Assembly: GCF_004337985.1 (NCBI RefSeq)
Contig: NC_043741.1
Span: 439,909 to 503,908 of the forward strand
Length of the DNA stretch: 64,000 nt
From: Pyricularia pennisetigena
Lineage: Eukaryota; Ascomycota; Sordariomycetes; Magnaporthales; Pyriculariaceae
Direction of reading: 5' to 3'
The stretch's first letter is position 1. Each line of letters starts with the position of its first letter. Below are positions 10,294 to 20,812 of the stretch, one piece after another. Made by a program: the position numbers and the translations under genes. A model generated the notes under the pieces. That model saw nothing but the letters and a program-made list of their open reading frames with translations. It ran no database searches and was not told the DNA's origin.

Positions 10294-13200
10294 CTGGGGG
10301 GAAAAGGGAAGGAAAAAGTGTGTGTCCGGGTCGTGGTAATATCTTTCCCTTTATATATTATCCCTAACCCGCTTTTGTATTTTGTTACGTAATACGTGCT
10401 TTAGGTACGAATCCATAAAATAACCCGTATTCGCCCGTTTTTTATTAAATATAATCCCCATTTTAAAATATAAGGATAATATAATAGGCGCGTACCCTTT
10501 TCCTGGTCTTTATCCCGTTATCGTCGCGGTTCCAATATAATATATTTTGGGCGTCGGTACCTATTATAACCCACCCGTCCATTATTTTGGACGGTGTAAA
10601 TCCGTAATCGAGTTTTACCCGTTTATTTTTAGCCGCGGTTATATCGCGGGTTTTTATTTTATTTTCCATTCGCGGGCGGTTATCGCGGTTTATTTTCCTT
10701 TTACTTTGGGCGGTATAAATCCGTAATCGGGTTTTATTTTTTTATTTTTAATTGTAATTATATCGCGGTTTTTTTTATCGTACCTGCCGTTTGCGGGTAG
10801 TTATTGCGGTTTACTTTCCTTTCATTTTGGGCGGTATAAATTTATTTATTTATCAATACAATTTATTTCCCGTGGAAATTACGGTTTTTATTTTTCGTAT
10901 TTTTCCCGCGTTACTGTCCTGGTCCCCTTTATTATCCAATTTTTTTTCGACCAAAATTTTTTTTATACTTTTATTTTTTTTTCGTCCCCGTTTCCTCTTT
11001 TTTTCACCATTTTATCGTTTTTTCCCGTTTTTCCATCGCCCCGTTTTCCGTTCGTACTATTTTTATTTCGTCCATTTTTTTTTATTCGTTCCTATTTATC
11101 GTTCGTATTATTATTTATCGTTATTAACCCGCCGTTATTATATCCCCGGTTTTTATTTCTTTAAGCGCGTCGCAAATAACGTTTGGATAAATTAATACCG
11201 GTGGTAAAAATGGCCGGTTTTTTTTACCGCGGTGGATAATTATTTTCGTCGTTTAACGACGATAATCGCCCATTTGTAAATTATACTAATTAAATACCGA
11301 TTAAATAATATCGTTAACTTATATTTTAAACGTTTTCGTCGCGTTATCGGTACCGCAAAATTCCAAAATAATTTAAATAACGACGAATATACCGTTCCGG
11401 AAAATATATTTATTTTTTGCGTTTTTTGCGTAAAAACGTTTAAAATAAATGGGGTTTAGGAGTATGGTCCTGCCCCCGACGGTATTGGTTACCAGCAATA
11501 TTATAATATTAAAAAGTCGTATTATTATTACAGCGAAACCGCCAACGTTTTAAACCCCGTTTTTCGCCGCCGTTTGCGAAAATTAAAAATTACGACCTAT
11601 AATGGTCGTTAAATCCTTTAACCCTTATTTAAGGGTATTATCATGGACGGTAAAAAGATTTTTGGTAAAAATATTGTTTTATTTCGAAATCTTTTTACCG
11701 CGTATACCAACTGGGTCCGCGTTTACCAGGACGTATAAAATAAAATGGTTAATTCCGGGGCCGCGACGATTTTTACCAAAATTATTATTTTTGCTATTAT
11801 ATCCAATATTCCCTCCCGTAACGGTGGTAATTGTAACCGTTAATTAGTACAGATTTTCGTACGCGGTTTTATTTACCTGGAAATGCGTTTCGCTTTGTTG
11901 GTATATAATTATTTCGATAATATTATTAATTTTTAAATTTTTTAGGAACGTAATACGTCGCGTTATAAAGAAACCTGTAAAAAACGTGCCAAAATAATGA
12001 CATTTTCGCTGTTTTAAATACCGTTTTAGCCCCGTCCCTCGCTGTTTTTATACGCTAATTTTGTCCCGCGTATTCCCCGTATTTTTTCGTTTTTATTATT
12101 ACCACGTTTCGTCGTCGTTTCGAAATTCCTTTTTCGCGTTACCTAATCGTCCTTTATTCCGTTCGTATTTCGACCCGGTATATATTTTGTTTTTCGCGCC
12201 CCCGCGCCTTTACTTCGTCGCGTTTTCGTGTTTTTAGCCATAATATAGGCAAAAACCCGTTTTTTGGAAGGTTCCGTCATAAATCTTTTTTAATCGAAAA
12301 TATTATACGTCGTCGTACCGTTTTATTGCGGGAAATTAACCAATTCGTTAAATAATAGGAATTTTTAATTTCCGAAAACGACGCGGAAAATAATAAAATA
12401 AAAAAGGAAAATATTCAAATGGGGGAAGGAAATAAAGAAAAAGGAAATTTGAATAATAAATCGGAAACGTATAATTCGGTTTTTGATTAATATTTTATCG
12501 TTGGGTAAGATTATCGTTTCGCATTATATACGTTAGTTTAATTTAGGGATTGGGTGGGTGGGATACGGCCACGCTATCCTAAAAATGGGCGCGGTTTGCG
12601 TGGTCGTCGGTTTTTTTTTACTATTTTTCGCCCCGGGAAAGGGTTTAATTTTGCGTATTTTTTTACCATACAATTACTTAAATTATTATTTATTTTGGGT
12701 CTACCGCGTCGTTCTTTTACCGGGGAATTACCGGTCTTTTTATCAATTATAGCAAGTTTTTGGTCCGGTTGGATATATAATTGTTGGCGTCGTTTCGATA
12801 TTCGGTAATTATTCGTTTGGGCTGGTTCTTATATTGTTTCGAATTCGTCCAATACCCGTATATCTCCCACCGTTACCAGGTCCTCCCACGTAAATTCGTC
12901 GTATTTTTCCCATTGTACCAAAATTTTGCGTTTACGCCCTTTTCCCATTGCGTTTTTCGCGGTTAAGATTTTTTTTATTACCTATTTTTCCGCGGTTTCG
13001 TTATTTAAATTCAATAGGATTAATAACGGGCCGGGTTTAATATCGGTACGTATTTGGGACGGTAATAAATCGTCCGCGGCCTTTTTAATTAATTTTACGT
13101 AAAAGTTGGGGTGGACTTTTTTCGGGACGTTTAACGTAACCGTTAATAGTATAAAAGTCGTTACAATTATATATTTATTCGTTATAAAATCAATTTTCTA

Positions 13201-13734
13201 CTCGGACGGTTAATTTTAACGTTTCGTAGGTTAAGGAAAATTTTATCCTTTATTTTTAAACGTCCCGCTGGTTTCCGTATTTTATTTGCGTTTTTTCTTT
13301 AACGCTATTATATATAAATTATGGCGGCGTGGGCCACGTCCGTACCGTTTTGAAAATATTATAAAACCAAATTCGCGCGGCTTTTGGGCGTGGAGCCCGG
13401 CCTTTTATTTGTTTATATTACCGCGACCGCGTTAAGTTTTTAATTTAATAATAATTTATTGAAATTAATTCCCGTAATTAACGAATTTTACTATTTAACG
13501 TTAATTAAACGGCGGGTAAATATCCGGACCAATTTAATTGGTTGAATACGACGAAAATTTTTAAATAATATTATATGTCCTAATTAATACGTTCCGTACC
13601 CCCATCCGTTTTTAAATGGTAAAACGTTGATAATAATTATAAAGTTCCTATTTATCGGTACAATTCCGACTAAAAACCTTTTACCTAATTTAACCCCCGG
13701 TCCAATATAATCGCGTTAAAAAAAACCTTAAACC
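10294..13734. other. Unclassified RIP-degraded repeat sequence
   Basis: About 3.4 kb that is rich in TA and CG but very poor in CA/TG, the expected RIP residue. Short ORFs exist on both strands (for example 10463-10669 minus and 11602-11847 plus), but I recognise no transposase, RT or gag. It presumably represents one or more dead transposons. No cellular gene is seen. Confidence 0.6.
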
Positions 13735-14394
13735 TGTGAACATGGCTAGCGCAGGGCTAATTATATTAGCTACCCTGCATTATTTTATAACGGCTAGCAC
13801 GGGCTAATTTTATTAGTCACCCTGCATCGAATAAATAAATAAATAACAAATAAAACGTATACGCGTTCATACACACAAAGCTTTATATATTACGTCTTTG
13901 TTCACAGTTTCAACAACAAAACAAATAGGTCATATTTAATCTAGCTTAGTGGTATAATGCATGTACCATAATCTATATCATATATACGTTGAAGTGCGTG
14001 GGTTCGAATCCCGTTATGGTCGCAGATTTTCTGTGCATGCATAAGCACAATAGGCCGTTAGGCTCAATAGGCCGTTGGGCTCAATAGGTCGGCAGGTCAA
14101 TCACATGAATAAGGCCAGATCATGTGACGTGACCCCGCATTCCGGACATCCGGATCGAAGATCTGCACCTACGGATTCGAGCACGTAATTCATAACTTAG
14201 CCTTAGATTCATCACCTTCAACAACCTTTATCGATTCAACGATTCAACGAATCTATTGTGTAATAACAATATATCATCTCTATTACCCGCTAGCAGACGG
14301 TTATCTGCCATTTCAACGTTCCATTAGCCATATACGTGATCCACCTTTCCCCGCGTTCAAGATTAAGCTTATTTTATTTCGTAACCTCCTTACA
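13735..14394 (+). repeat. Family A 5' LTR (660 bp)
   Basis: Starts TGTGAACATGGCTAGC and ends CCTCCTTACA (TG...CA). Homologous to 17664-18322, 20165-20806 and, inverted, 24912-25570. It holds an internal 18-bp tandem duplication (CAATAGGCCGTTAGGCT-type, two copies; the 3' LTR has one) and a Pol III-type A/B box module. Confidence 0.92.
13942..14024 (+). promoter_or_regulatory. tRNA-like module with Pol III A and B boxes in the 5' LTR
   Basis: TAGCTTAGTGG (13942-13952) fits the A-box consensus TRGYNNARNNG at every position, and GGTTCGAATCC (14001-14011) fits the B box exactly; starts are 59 nt apart. A potential anticodon-like stem ATGTA/TACGT lies between them. The acceptor stem does not pair well, so this is tRNA-derived or tRNA-like rather than a proven tRNA. 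Confidence 0.7.
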
Positions 14395-14406
14395 GGTTAT
14401 GAGCCC
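14395..14406 (+). other. Primer-binding site for a half initiator tRNA-Met
   Basis: GGTTATGAGCCC directly follows the 5' LTR and is the exact complement of the anticodon stem-loop region of eukaryotic initiator tRNA-Met. Copia-type elements are known to prime from an internally cleaved initiator tRNA. Confidence 0.75.
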
Positions 14407-14776
14407 GGATTAGCTTATACCAACGAGATCGATACCAATACCATCAAATCCATCGACTATTCTTCAGCCCGATCTCGGATTAACCCGAGCTTGATACCAT
14501 TCGATAGCTTTATTCACGCTCTATCTAACGGTATAAGTGCCGAAACCGGAATCGCACGCGCCGTCGAAAAAACCCGACCGTTATACTGCACCCTCCTATA
14601 CCTACCTATATACTTCAACAAACACTCGCCTATATCTTCACCGCTATTCGACCTATCGATACGAGACCTATACCATCCGAAAGCTCCTTTTGAAACCCAT
14701 TCAACCAAATAACCCTTTCGACCCTAACCCCGACCGTTACCGAAATACAATATAAATAAAAAACCTTTTATTCAAA

Positions 14777-16557
14777 ATGGCTACCTTCGACAAAATCCCA
14801 ATAGTAACCCTTAAAGGCACCGAGAATTACGTTACTTGGGCTATTCGTGCTTAAGCGGCCTTGGAAATGAAAGGATTCGCATATACCCTAGAGCAAAAGG
14901 AGGGAGTTATTATTAGCTTCGATGTTAATAATAATATGGAACCCACTGGTATCCCCAATAGTATCCGAAGTGGTAGTAATACCCTTAAACCTTTGGATTA
15001 TAAAAAGAAAAATACGCAAGTTTTAACCATTATAAAATTGTTGTGCGATAATAAACCTTTTTTATATATAAAAGAATGCACTTTTGCGTACGAAGCCTGG
15101 AATAAACAAAAAATCTATATAATCCCGAAGGTTTTACTTCGGATTACCTGTTATTAAAAGAGTTTTTCTCGGCCGTACCAGAATTATTTGATAATATCGA
15201 GGTTTATTTAAATAAAATAGAAAAGTTATATTTAACTTTGAAATTTAAACGTTTAATTACCCAAAATAAGGTTATTATAGCCTGGGTTTTAAACAATTTA
15301 AATGAAAATTGGACCTCTTTTACACAAAATATTATCCAAATTTTACGGAATAATTCAGATAAATATACGGTAAACTTATTGTTTGCCAATATTTTAAATG
15401 AATTCCGTGGTAAGGATAATATAAATAAAACAGCAATGGTTATACGTAACCAAAAATTTAATAACCAAAGGGTTAAAAAATCCAATTGGAAAAATAAAAA
15501 CAAGCCTTTACGGTGTACACATTGTGAATTAAACGGCCATATTGTTTTTGATTATAGATTTTTACACCCTGAAAAGGCTCCCAGTGGCTGGAAGCTAATA
15601 AATAATAAAAAGGGAGATCGCTACAAAAAACAGGTCGATTTTGTTAATATTATCAATAAATCTCCACTTTGGAGAGATAATAATAGTCGATCCAAAACCG
15701 TATCGTTGGAAGAAATTTTAACCCCTGGCGAGGTTGAAGATTTGGTATATTATATACCTATTTATAACTATAAATACCTTTATAAGGGATATAAAGCTAA
15801 TAAATTAATTTCAGGGAAGCGTGGAAATGGATTTAATATAAAATACTGTTTTACAACGTTTGTACTTCATTTAATTTATTTTAACTTTAATCCATATATT
15901 GTATTGCACACTATTATAAAATCCTCCAATTTTATTTTAAACAGTGCAGCAACAATTCATACATATTGCAATATACAATATTTAACAAACGTAAAATATA
16001 TAAATACGACTGTTAAATGGGGTAATGCTTCCCTTTTAAATATAAATAAAATGGGAACTATAAAAGTTAAGTTCAACGATATAGGTATAATAGAAACCAT
16101 AAATAACGTGTACTATGTACCATAATTTGGGTTAAATATACTCTTTATTGCACAATTACATAACTATATTATAACCTTTATAAATAATAAAGTAATAGTG
16201 ATATATAAAGAATATAAACATAAAATAACAGAAGGTTATAAAAATAATGGGCTATATATTCTACCTACCCAAATTGTGGAAAATAATTGTATATTACATG
16301 CGGAAGAAGAGTCGAATAATAACGATATTTTTTCCAATGCAATATATAAATTACGCGTTAAATATGGGCATATAGGGTTAACATCCCTATTGCAGTTCAT
16401 AAAAATAAATAAAATAAAGATATCCAAAGACGATATATATAATTATAATAAATATACGTGTGAGATTTGCTTAACTGCAAAATCCAATCGGAAAATAAAC
16501 AGGATTTCTGCAAATATTATAAATTATAATATATTAGACAGAGTCCATTCCGATTGA
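14777..16557 (+). pseudogene. Family A gag, protease and start of integrase, disrupted
   Basis: An ATG at 14777 opens a gag segment with the copia-like LKGTENYVTWAIRA signature; a TAA follows within 30 codons, where Gln or Trp is expected. A frame change near 15150 leads into an open frame (15238-16125) with a zinc knuckle that retains CX2CX4H but has Tyr in place of the final Cys. The protease-like stretch near 15935-15965 lacks the catalytic Asp. From 16198 to 16557 a GAG-pre-integrase/zinc-binding segment (GHIGLTSLLQF, CEICLTAKS) precedes the first integrase Asp (HSD, at the end of the segment). Confidence 0.8.
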
Positions 16558-17663
16558 GGTGGACCCACAAATCCACCCACGTATAATTATTATAAATATT
16601 ACGTAACGTTTTTGGATAAAGAATCACGTTATTCACGTGTTGTATTGTTAAAAACAAAGGCTGATGCCCTAAAGGTATTTAATATATATAAAAAACAAAT
16701 GGATAATGATACCGTTAATATAAATGGTAAAAAAACAATAAAAAAGTTCTTTACCAATAATGGAGGCGAATATATAAGTAACCAATTTAAAATTGCGTTA
16801 TAGAATAACGGTATTATACACCATTTTACGCCTGTATATACAAAAGAGCCAAATGGGTTAATAGAACGTATAAATTTAACCCTATTTAATAAGGTCAGGG
16901 CTATGCTATTTAATAGCAAAGCACCTAACTATTTATGGGGTGAAGTTTTATTAACCGCTGTATACCTATATAATAACACCCCACATACGGCTTGAAATAT
17001 GCAAACGCCAGCCAATATATTTCACAACATAAGTGAAAATAATATAAATAATAATGCAATTCGCGTAAATAACTATATACAACCTTGGGGATATATTATT
17101 TACTATAACGATAACCATAATAAAAAAAAGCTTGAACCTCGAAATCAAATTGGTATTTTAGTAGGTTTTACACCTAATATAAAAATATATAAAACATGGG
17201 ACCCATATAAAAGGAAATGTCTCCTGGTCAGGGATATTACCTTTATAACGGATAAATTTTATCCACATATAAACGAAAATACCAATATAAATAATAATAA
17301 TATAAACGAGGTCGAATTCTCTTTACCAGATTTCGAGGTAAGTCCAGTAAATAATACAAATATAAATAAAAATACTAACGTTGATAAAAATAACATTAAT
17401 AACGTTAATAACGCGAATAACGTTAACAATGCTGATAAAAACAACGTTGTTACCAATAACAATAATCCCCAAGCAGCTAACAATTCGTCTATAAAAATAA
17501 ACATAAAAAATAAACCCCCAATAAATTCTGCAGAATATAAAATATATAATGACGTTCTATTTACGATACGTGATATCAATAAATCGTTAAAATTTAATTT
17601 TAACGAAAATAATTACGTATTAATAACAAATTCGTTAATAGAACCGAATACCTATGAACAAGC
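16558..17663 (+). pseudogene. Family A integrase core and linker, disrupted
   Basis: The segment continues the copia integrase core: FLDKESRYSRVVLLKTKAD, then TNNGGEY, where the second catalytic Asp is Asn (a RIP-type change), then PNGLIERIN with the catalytic Glu, then the C-terminal LWGEVLLTAVYLYNNTPH motif. A TAG at 16801 and a TGA at 16996 occupy expected Gln/Trp positions. An Asn-rich linker follows (about 17270-17500), up to the point where the solo LTR entered. Confidence 0.8.
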
Positions 17664-18322
17664 TGTGAACATGGCTAGCACAGGGCTAATTATATTAGCT
17701 ACCCTGCATTCTTTTATAACGGCTAGCACGGGCTAATTTTATTAGTCACCCTGCATCGAATAAATAAATAAATAACAAATAAAACGTATACGCGTTCATA
17801 CACACAAAGCTTTATATATTACGTCTTTGTTCATAGTTTCAACAACAAAACAAATAGGTCATATTTAATCTAGCTTAGTGGTATAATGCACGTACCATAA
17901 TCTATATCATATATACGTTCAAATGCGTGGGTTCGAATCCCGTTATGGTCGCATATTTTCTATGCATGCATAAGCACAATAGGCCGTTAGGCTCAATAGG
18001 CCGTTAGGCTCAATAGGTCGGCAGGTTAGTCACATAAATAAGGCCAAATCATGTAACGTGACCCCGCATTCCGGACATCCGGATCAAAGATTTGTACCTA
18101 CGGATTCGAACACGTAACTCACAACTTAGCCGTAGATTTATTACCTTCATAACCTTCATCGATTCAACGATTCAACGAATCGATTGTGCAACAACAATAT
18201 ATCATCTCTATTACCCGCTAGCAGACGGTTATCTGCCATTTCAATATTCCATTAGCCTTATACGTGATCCACCTTTCCCCGCGTTCAAGATTAAGCTTAT
18301 TCTATCTCGTAACCTCCTCACA
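17664..18322 (+). repeat. Solo LTR of family A nested in the pol gene of a family A element
   Basis: 659 bp from TGTGAACATGG to CCTCCTCACA, homologous to the flanking LTRs and in the same orientation. A perfect 5-bp target-site duplication CAAGC borders it (17659-17663 and 18323-18327). With the LTR and one CAAGC left out, the pol frame continues across the site, so a functional or near-functional pol was the target. It contains its own A box (17871-17881) and B box (17930-17940). Confidence 0.93.
17871..17953 (+). promoter_or_regulatory. tRNA-like Pol III module in the nested solo LTR
   Basis: A box TAGCTTAGTGG and B box GGTTCGAATCC, both unchanged relative to the 5' LTR copy although neighbouring bases differ. 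The internal stem is fully paired here (ACGTA/TACGT). Confidence 0.7.
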
Positions 18323-20101
18323 CAAGCCATGGAAAGCCAAAATTGGGAAAATTGGCTGCAGGCTTGCAAAAACGAAAATAATAGCTTAACAGAATCCAAT
18401 ACCTTTACTATATCGGATTTACCTCCAAATAAAATAGCTATAACTGGGCGCTGGGTTTTAAGAAAAAACCCTTAAATAATATAAATAATATTCGTTTTAT
18501 TACGGATATTAACAAACGGTATTTTTATAAAGCCAGATGGGTAGTACAGGGATTCCACCAAATTATAGGTGTTGATTACCTGGATACCTTTTCTACAACT
18601 TGTAAAACAGAAACCTGGCATATACTTATAATGCTAGCATTACATAAAGGGTGGTACGTTATTCAATATAACGTTAAAAACGCGTTTTTACACGCAAATA
18701 TCGATACCGAAATATATACAAAATTATCTACAGGGCTATATACAAATAAAAAATATATAAATAAAGTGGGTAAATTAAATAAAACCCTGTATGGTTTAAA
18801 ACAAGCGCCTAAACTTTGGTATAAATACGTTACCAAAACGTTGATAAAATTAGGTTTTACTATTTTCCCATACGACGAAGGCGTATATATAAACCAAAAT
18901 AATAATAGCCAATTTTTTGGCATTATTATGGTTTGCCACGTCGACGATATTTTGACATTTAATACTAATTTATCATTATTGGATATTCTTTATAAAAAAT
19001 TATCCAAATATATAAGGACAGAATGTATAGGACCTGTATCCAATTTTTTGGGTAACAGGATAATAATAAAGAAAAACAATAAAACCGCTTTTATTAGCCA
19101 GGAAGATTATACCAATTTAAATATTGACTAAATTCAATATTATAAATAACGAAAAACCTTCTACCATTCCGGGGGTACCAGGTTTAAAATTCGATACAAA
19201 TAAACATAAAGCTACAAAAGAGGAAATCAAAAATTTCCAACAAAAAGTAGGCTTATTACTATATTTAGCAATAAAAAGCCGCCCAAATATAACATATTGC
19301 ACGTGCCTAACCGCCGGGTTTATGGCTAATCCTCGGGCTAAACATTTCAAAATTCTTGAAAATGTTTTTACATATTTGCTAAAAAATCCCACTTTTGGCC
19401 TACAATATAACGTTAATAATATATCCCAACATAACGTTAACAATAACGGATCCAATAAAACTAACGTTAACGAAAAGTTAATAAATAATATAAATAACAT
19501 AAATAATATAAATAATATAAATAATATAAACCTGCAGGATAAAAGCCAAAATAACGGTAATATATTATTTATTAAGGGATATACAAACTCTGATTGGGCT
19601 AACGACATAAATTAAAAACGTTCCACTACTGGATATATATTTAGCCTGTCCAACAGTTATAACATAAATAACGATAACAATATAATAAGTTGTACTTTTC
19701 AACTTCAGAAAGCGGTAACTTTATCGTCGACTGAAGCTGAGTATATGGCTTTACGGGACGCCGTTAAAAAAGCTATATATTTAAATAATATGCTAAATTA
19801 TATGGATAATAATTTAAAGTTGGGTTTTAACATTAAAACCCCTTTAATTTTAGTGGATAATACGTCTACCATGAAGCTCGCGGAAAACCCGAAATTTCAT
19901 AAACGATCTAAACATATCGATATAATACATTATTTTAGCCGCGAAGCTATAAATAATAGTTTAGTTAAGTTGAAATATATACCAATAAAATTAAATATAG
20001 CTGATTTTTTAACCAAATCAGTACCCGGACCTTTGCATAAGGATTTATTCTCCTATGCACATGTCAATCACGGTGCAGAAGATAATAATAAACATAACTA
20101 A
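18323..20101 (+). pseudogene. Family A reverse transcriptase and RNase H, disrupted
   Basis: The first part has the copia RT start (ENWLQACKNE, then ITGRWVLRKNP). After a TAA at 18474-18476 come RWVVQGFHQIIGVDYLDTF, NAFLHANIDTEIY, LNKTLYGLKQAPKLWY and the catalytic box HVDDIL, which is intact. A frame change near 19130 and a stop at 19613 precede the RNase H domain with LSSTEAEYMAL, KHIDI and IADFLTK. Translation would end at 20101, about 55 bp before the polypurine tract. Confidence 0.85.
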
Positions 20102-20164
20102 AACAAAACGTATCCACTCGCTAATTTGTTTATTATTTTATATAATAAATAAACTACGGGGGTA

Positions 20165-20806
20165 TGTGAACATGGCTAGCGCAGGGCTAACTATATTAGC
20201 TACCCTGCATTATCTTATAACGGCTAGCACGGGCTAACTTTATTAGTCACCCTGCATCGAATAAATAAATAAATAACAAATAAAACGTATACGCGTTCAT
20301 ACACACAAAGCTTTATATATTACGTCTTTGTTCATAGTTTCAACAACAAAACAAATAGGTCATATTTAATCTAGCTTAGTGGTATAATGCATGTACCATA
20401 ATCTATATCATATATACGTTGAAGTGCGTGGGTTCGAATCCCGTTATGGTCGCAGATTTTCTGTGCATGCATAAGCACAATAGGCCGTTGGGCTCAATAG
20501 GTCGGCAGGTCAATCACATGAATAAGGCCAGATCATGTGACGTGACCCCGCATTCCGGACATCCGGATCGAAGATCTGCACCTACGGATGCGAACACGTA
20601 ATTCATAACTTAGCCGTAGATTTATTACCTTCAATACCTTTATCGATTCAACGATTCAACGAATCGATTGTGCAACAACAATATATTATCTCTATTACCC
20701 GCTAGCAGACGGTTATCTGCCATTTCAACGTTCCATTAACCTTATACGTGATCCACCTTTCCCCGCGTTCAAGATTAAGCTTATTCTATCTCGTAACCTC
20801 CTCACA
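20165..20806 (+). repeat. Family A 3' LTR (642 bp)
   Basis: Starts TGTGAACATGG after the polypurine tract and ends CTCCTCACA. It is 18 bp shorter than the 5' LTR because it has one instead of two copies of the CAATAGGCCGTTGGGCT unit. Remaining differences from the 5' LTR are mostly transitions. Confidence 0.92.
20372..20454 (+). promoter_or_regulatory. tRNA-like Pol III module in the 3' LTR
   Basis: A box TAGCTTAGTGG (20372-20382) and B box GGTTCGAATCC (20431-20441), identical to the other plus-strand copies. Confidence 0.7.
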
Positions 20807-20812
20807 AAAACC

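Larger units (their letters stand above)
13735..20806 (+). mobile_element. Family A Ty1/copia-type LTR retrotransposon, complete in outline but inactivated
   Basis: Order along the element: 5' LTR 13735-14394; primer-binding site at 14395; gag start at 14777; zinc knuckle near 15510; protease-like segment near 15940; integrase about 16350-17000; RT about 18330-19130; RNase H about 19570-20040; polypurine tract ACGGGGGTA (about 20156-20164); 3' LTR 20165-20806. Integrase before RT defines the copia order. In-frame stops, and changes such as the last zinc-knuckle Cys to Tyr and an integrase Asp to Asn, are G:C-to-A:T transitions typical of RIP, so the element is dead. A solo LTR of the same family interrupts pol at 17664-18322. 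AAACC at 13730-13734 and 20808-20812 (one A from the LTR end) is a probable target-site duplication. Confidence 0.9.

Noticed and set aside
10791..11195. Phe/Tyr-rich ORF of 134 codons
   Set aside because: Its composition is explained by T-rich RIPped DNA; no motif.
13942..14024. A functional host tRNA gene in the LTR
   Set aside because: The A and B boxes are perfect, but the acceptor stem does not pair convincingly; kept as a tRNA-like module only.
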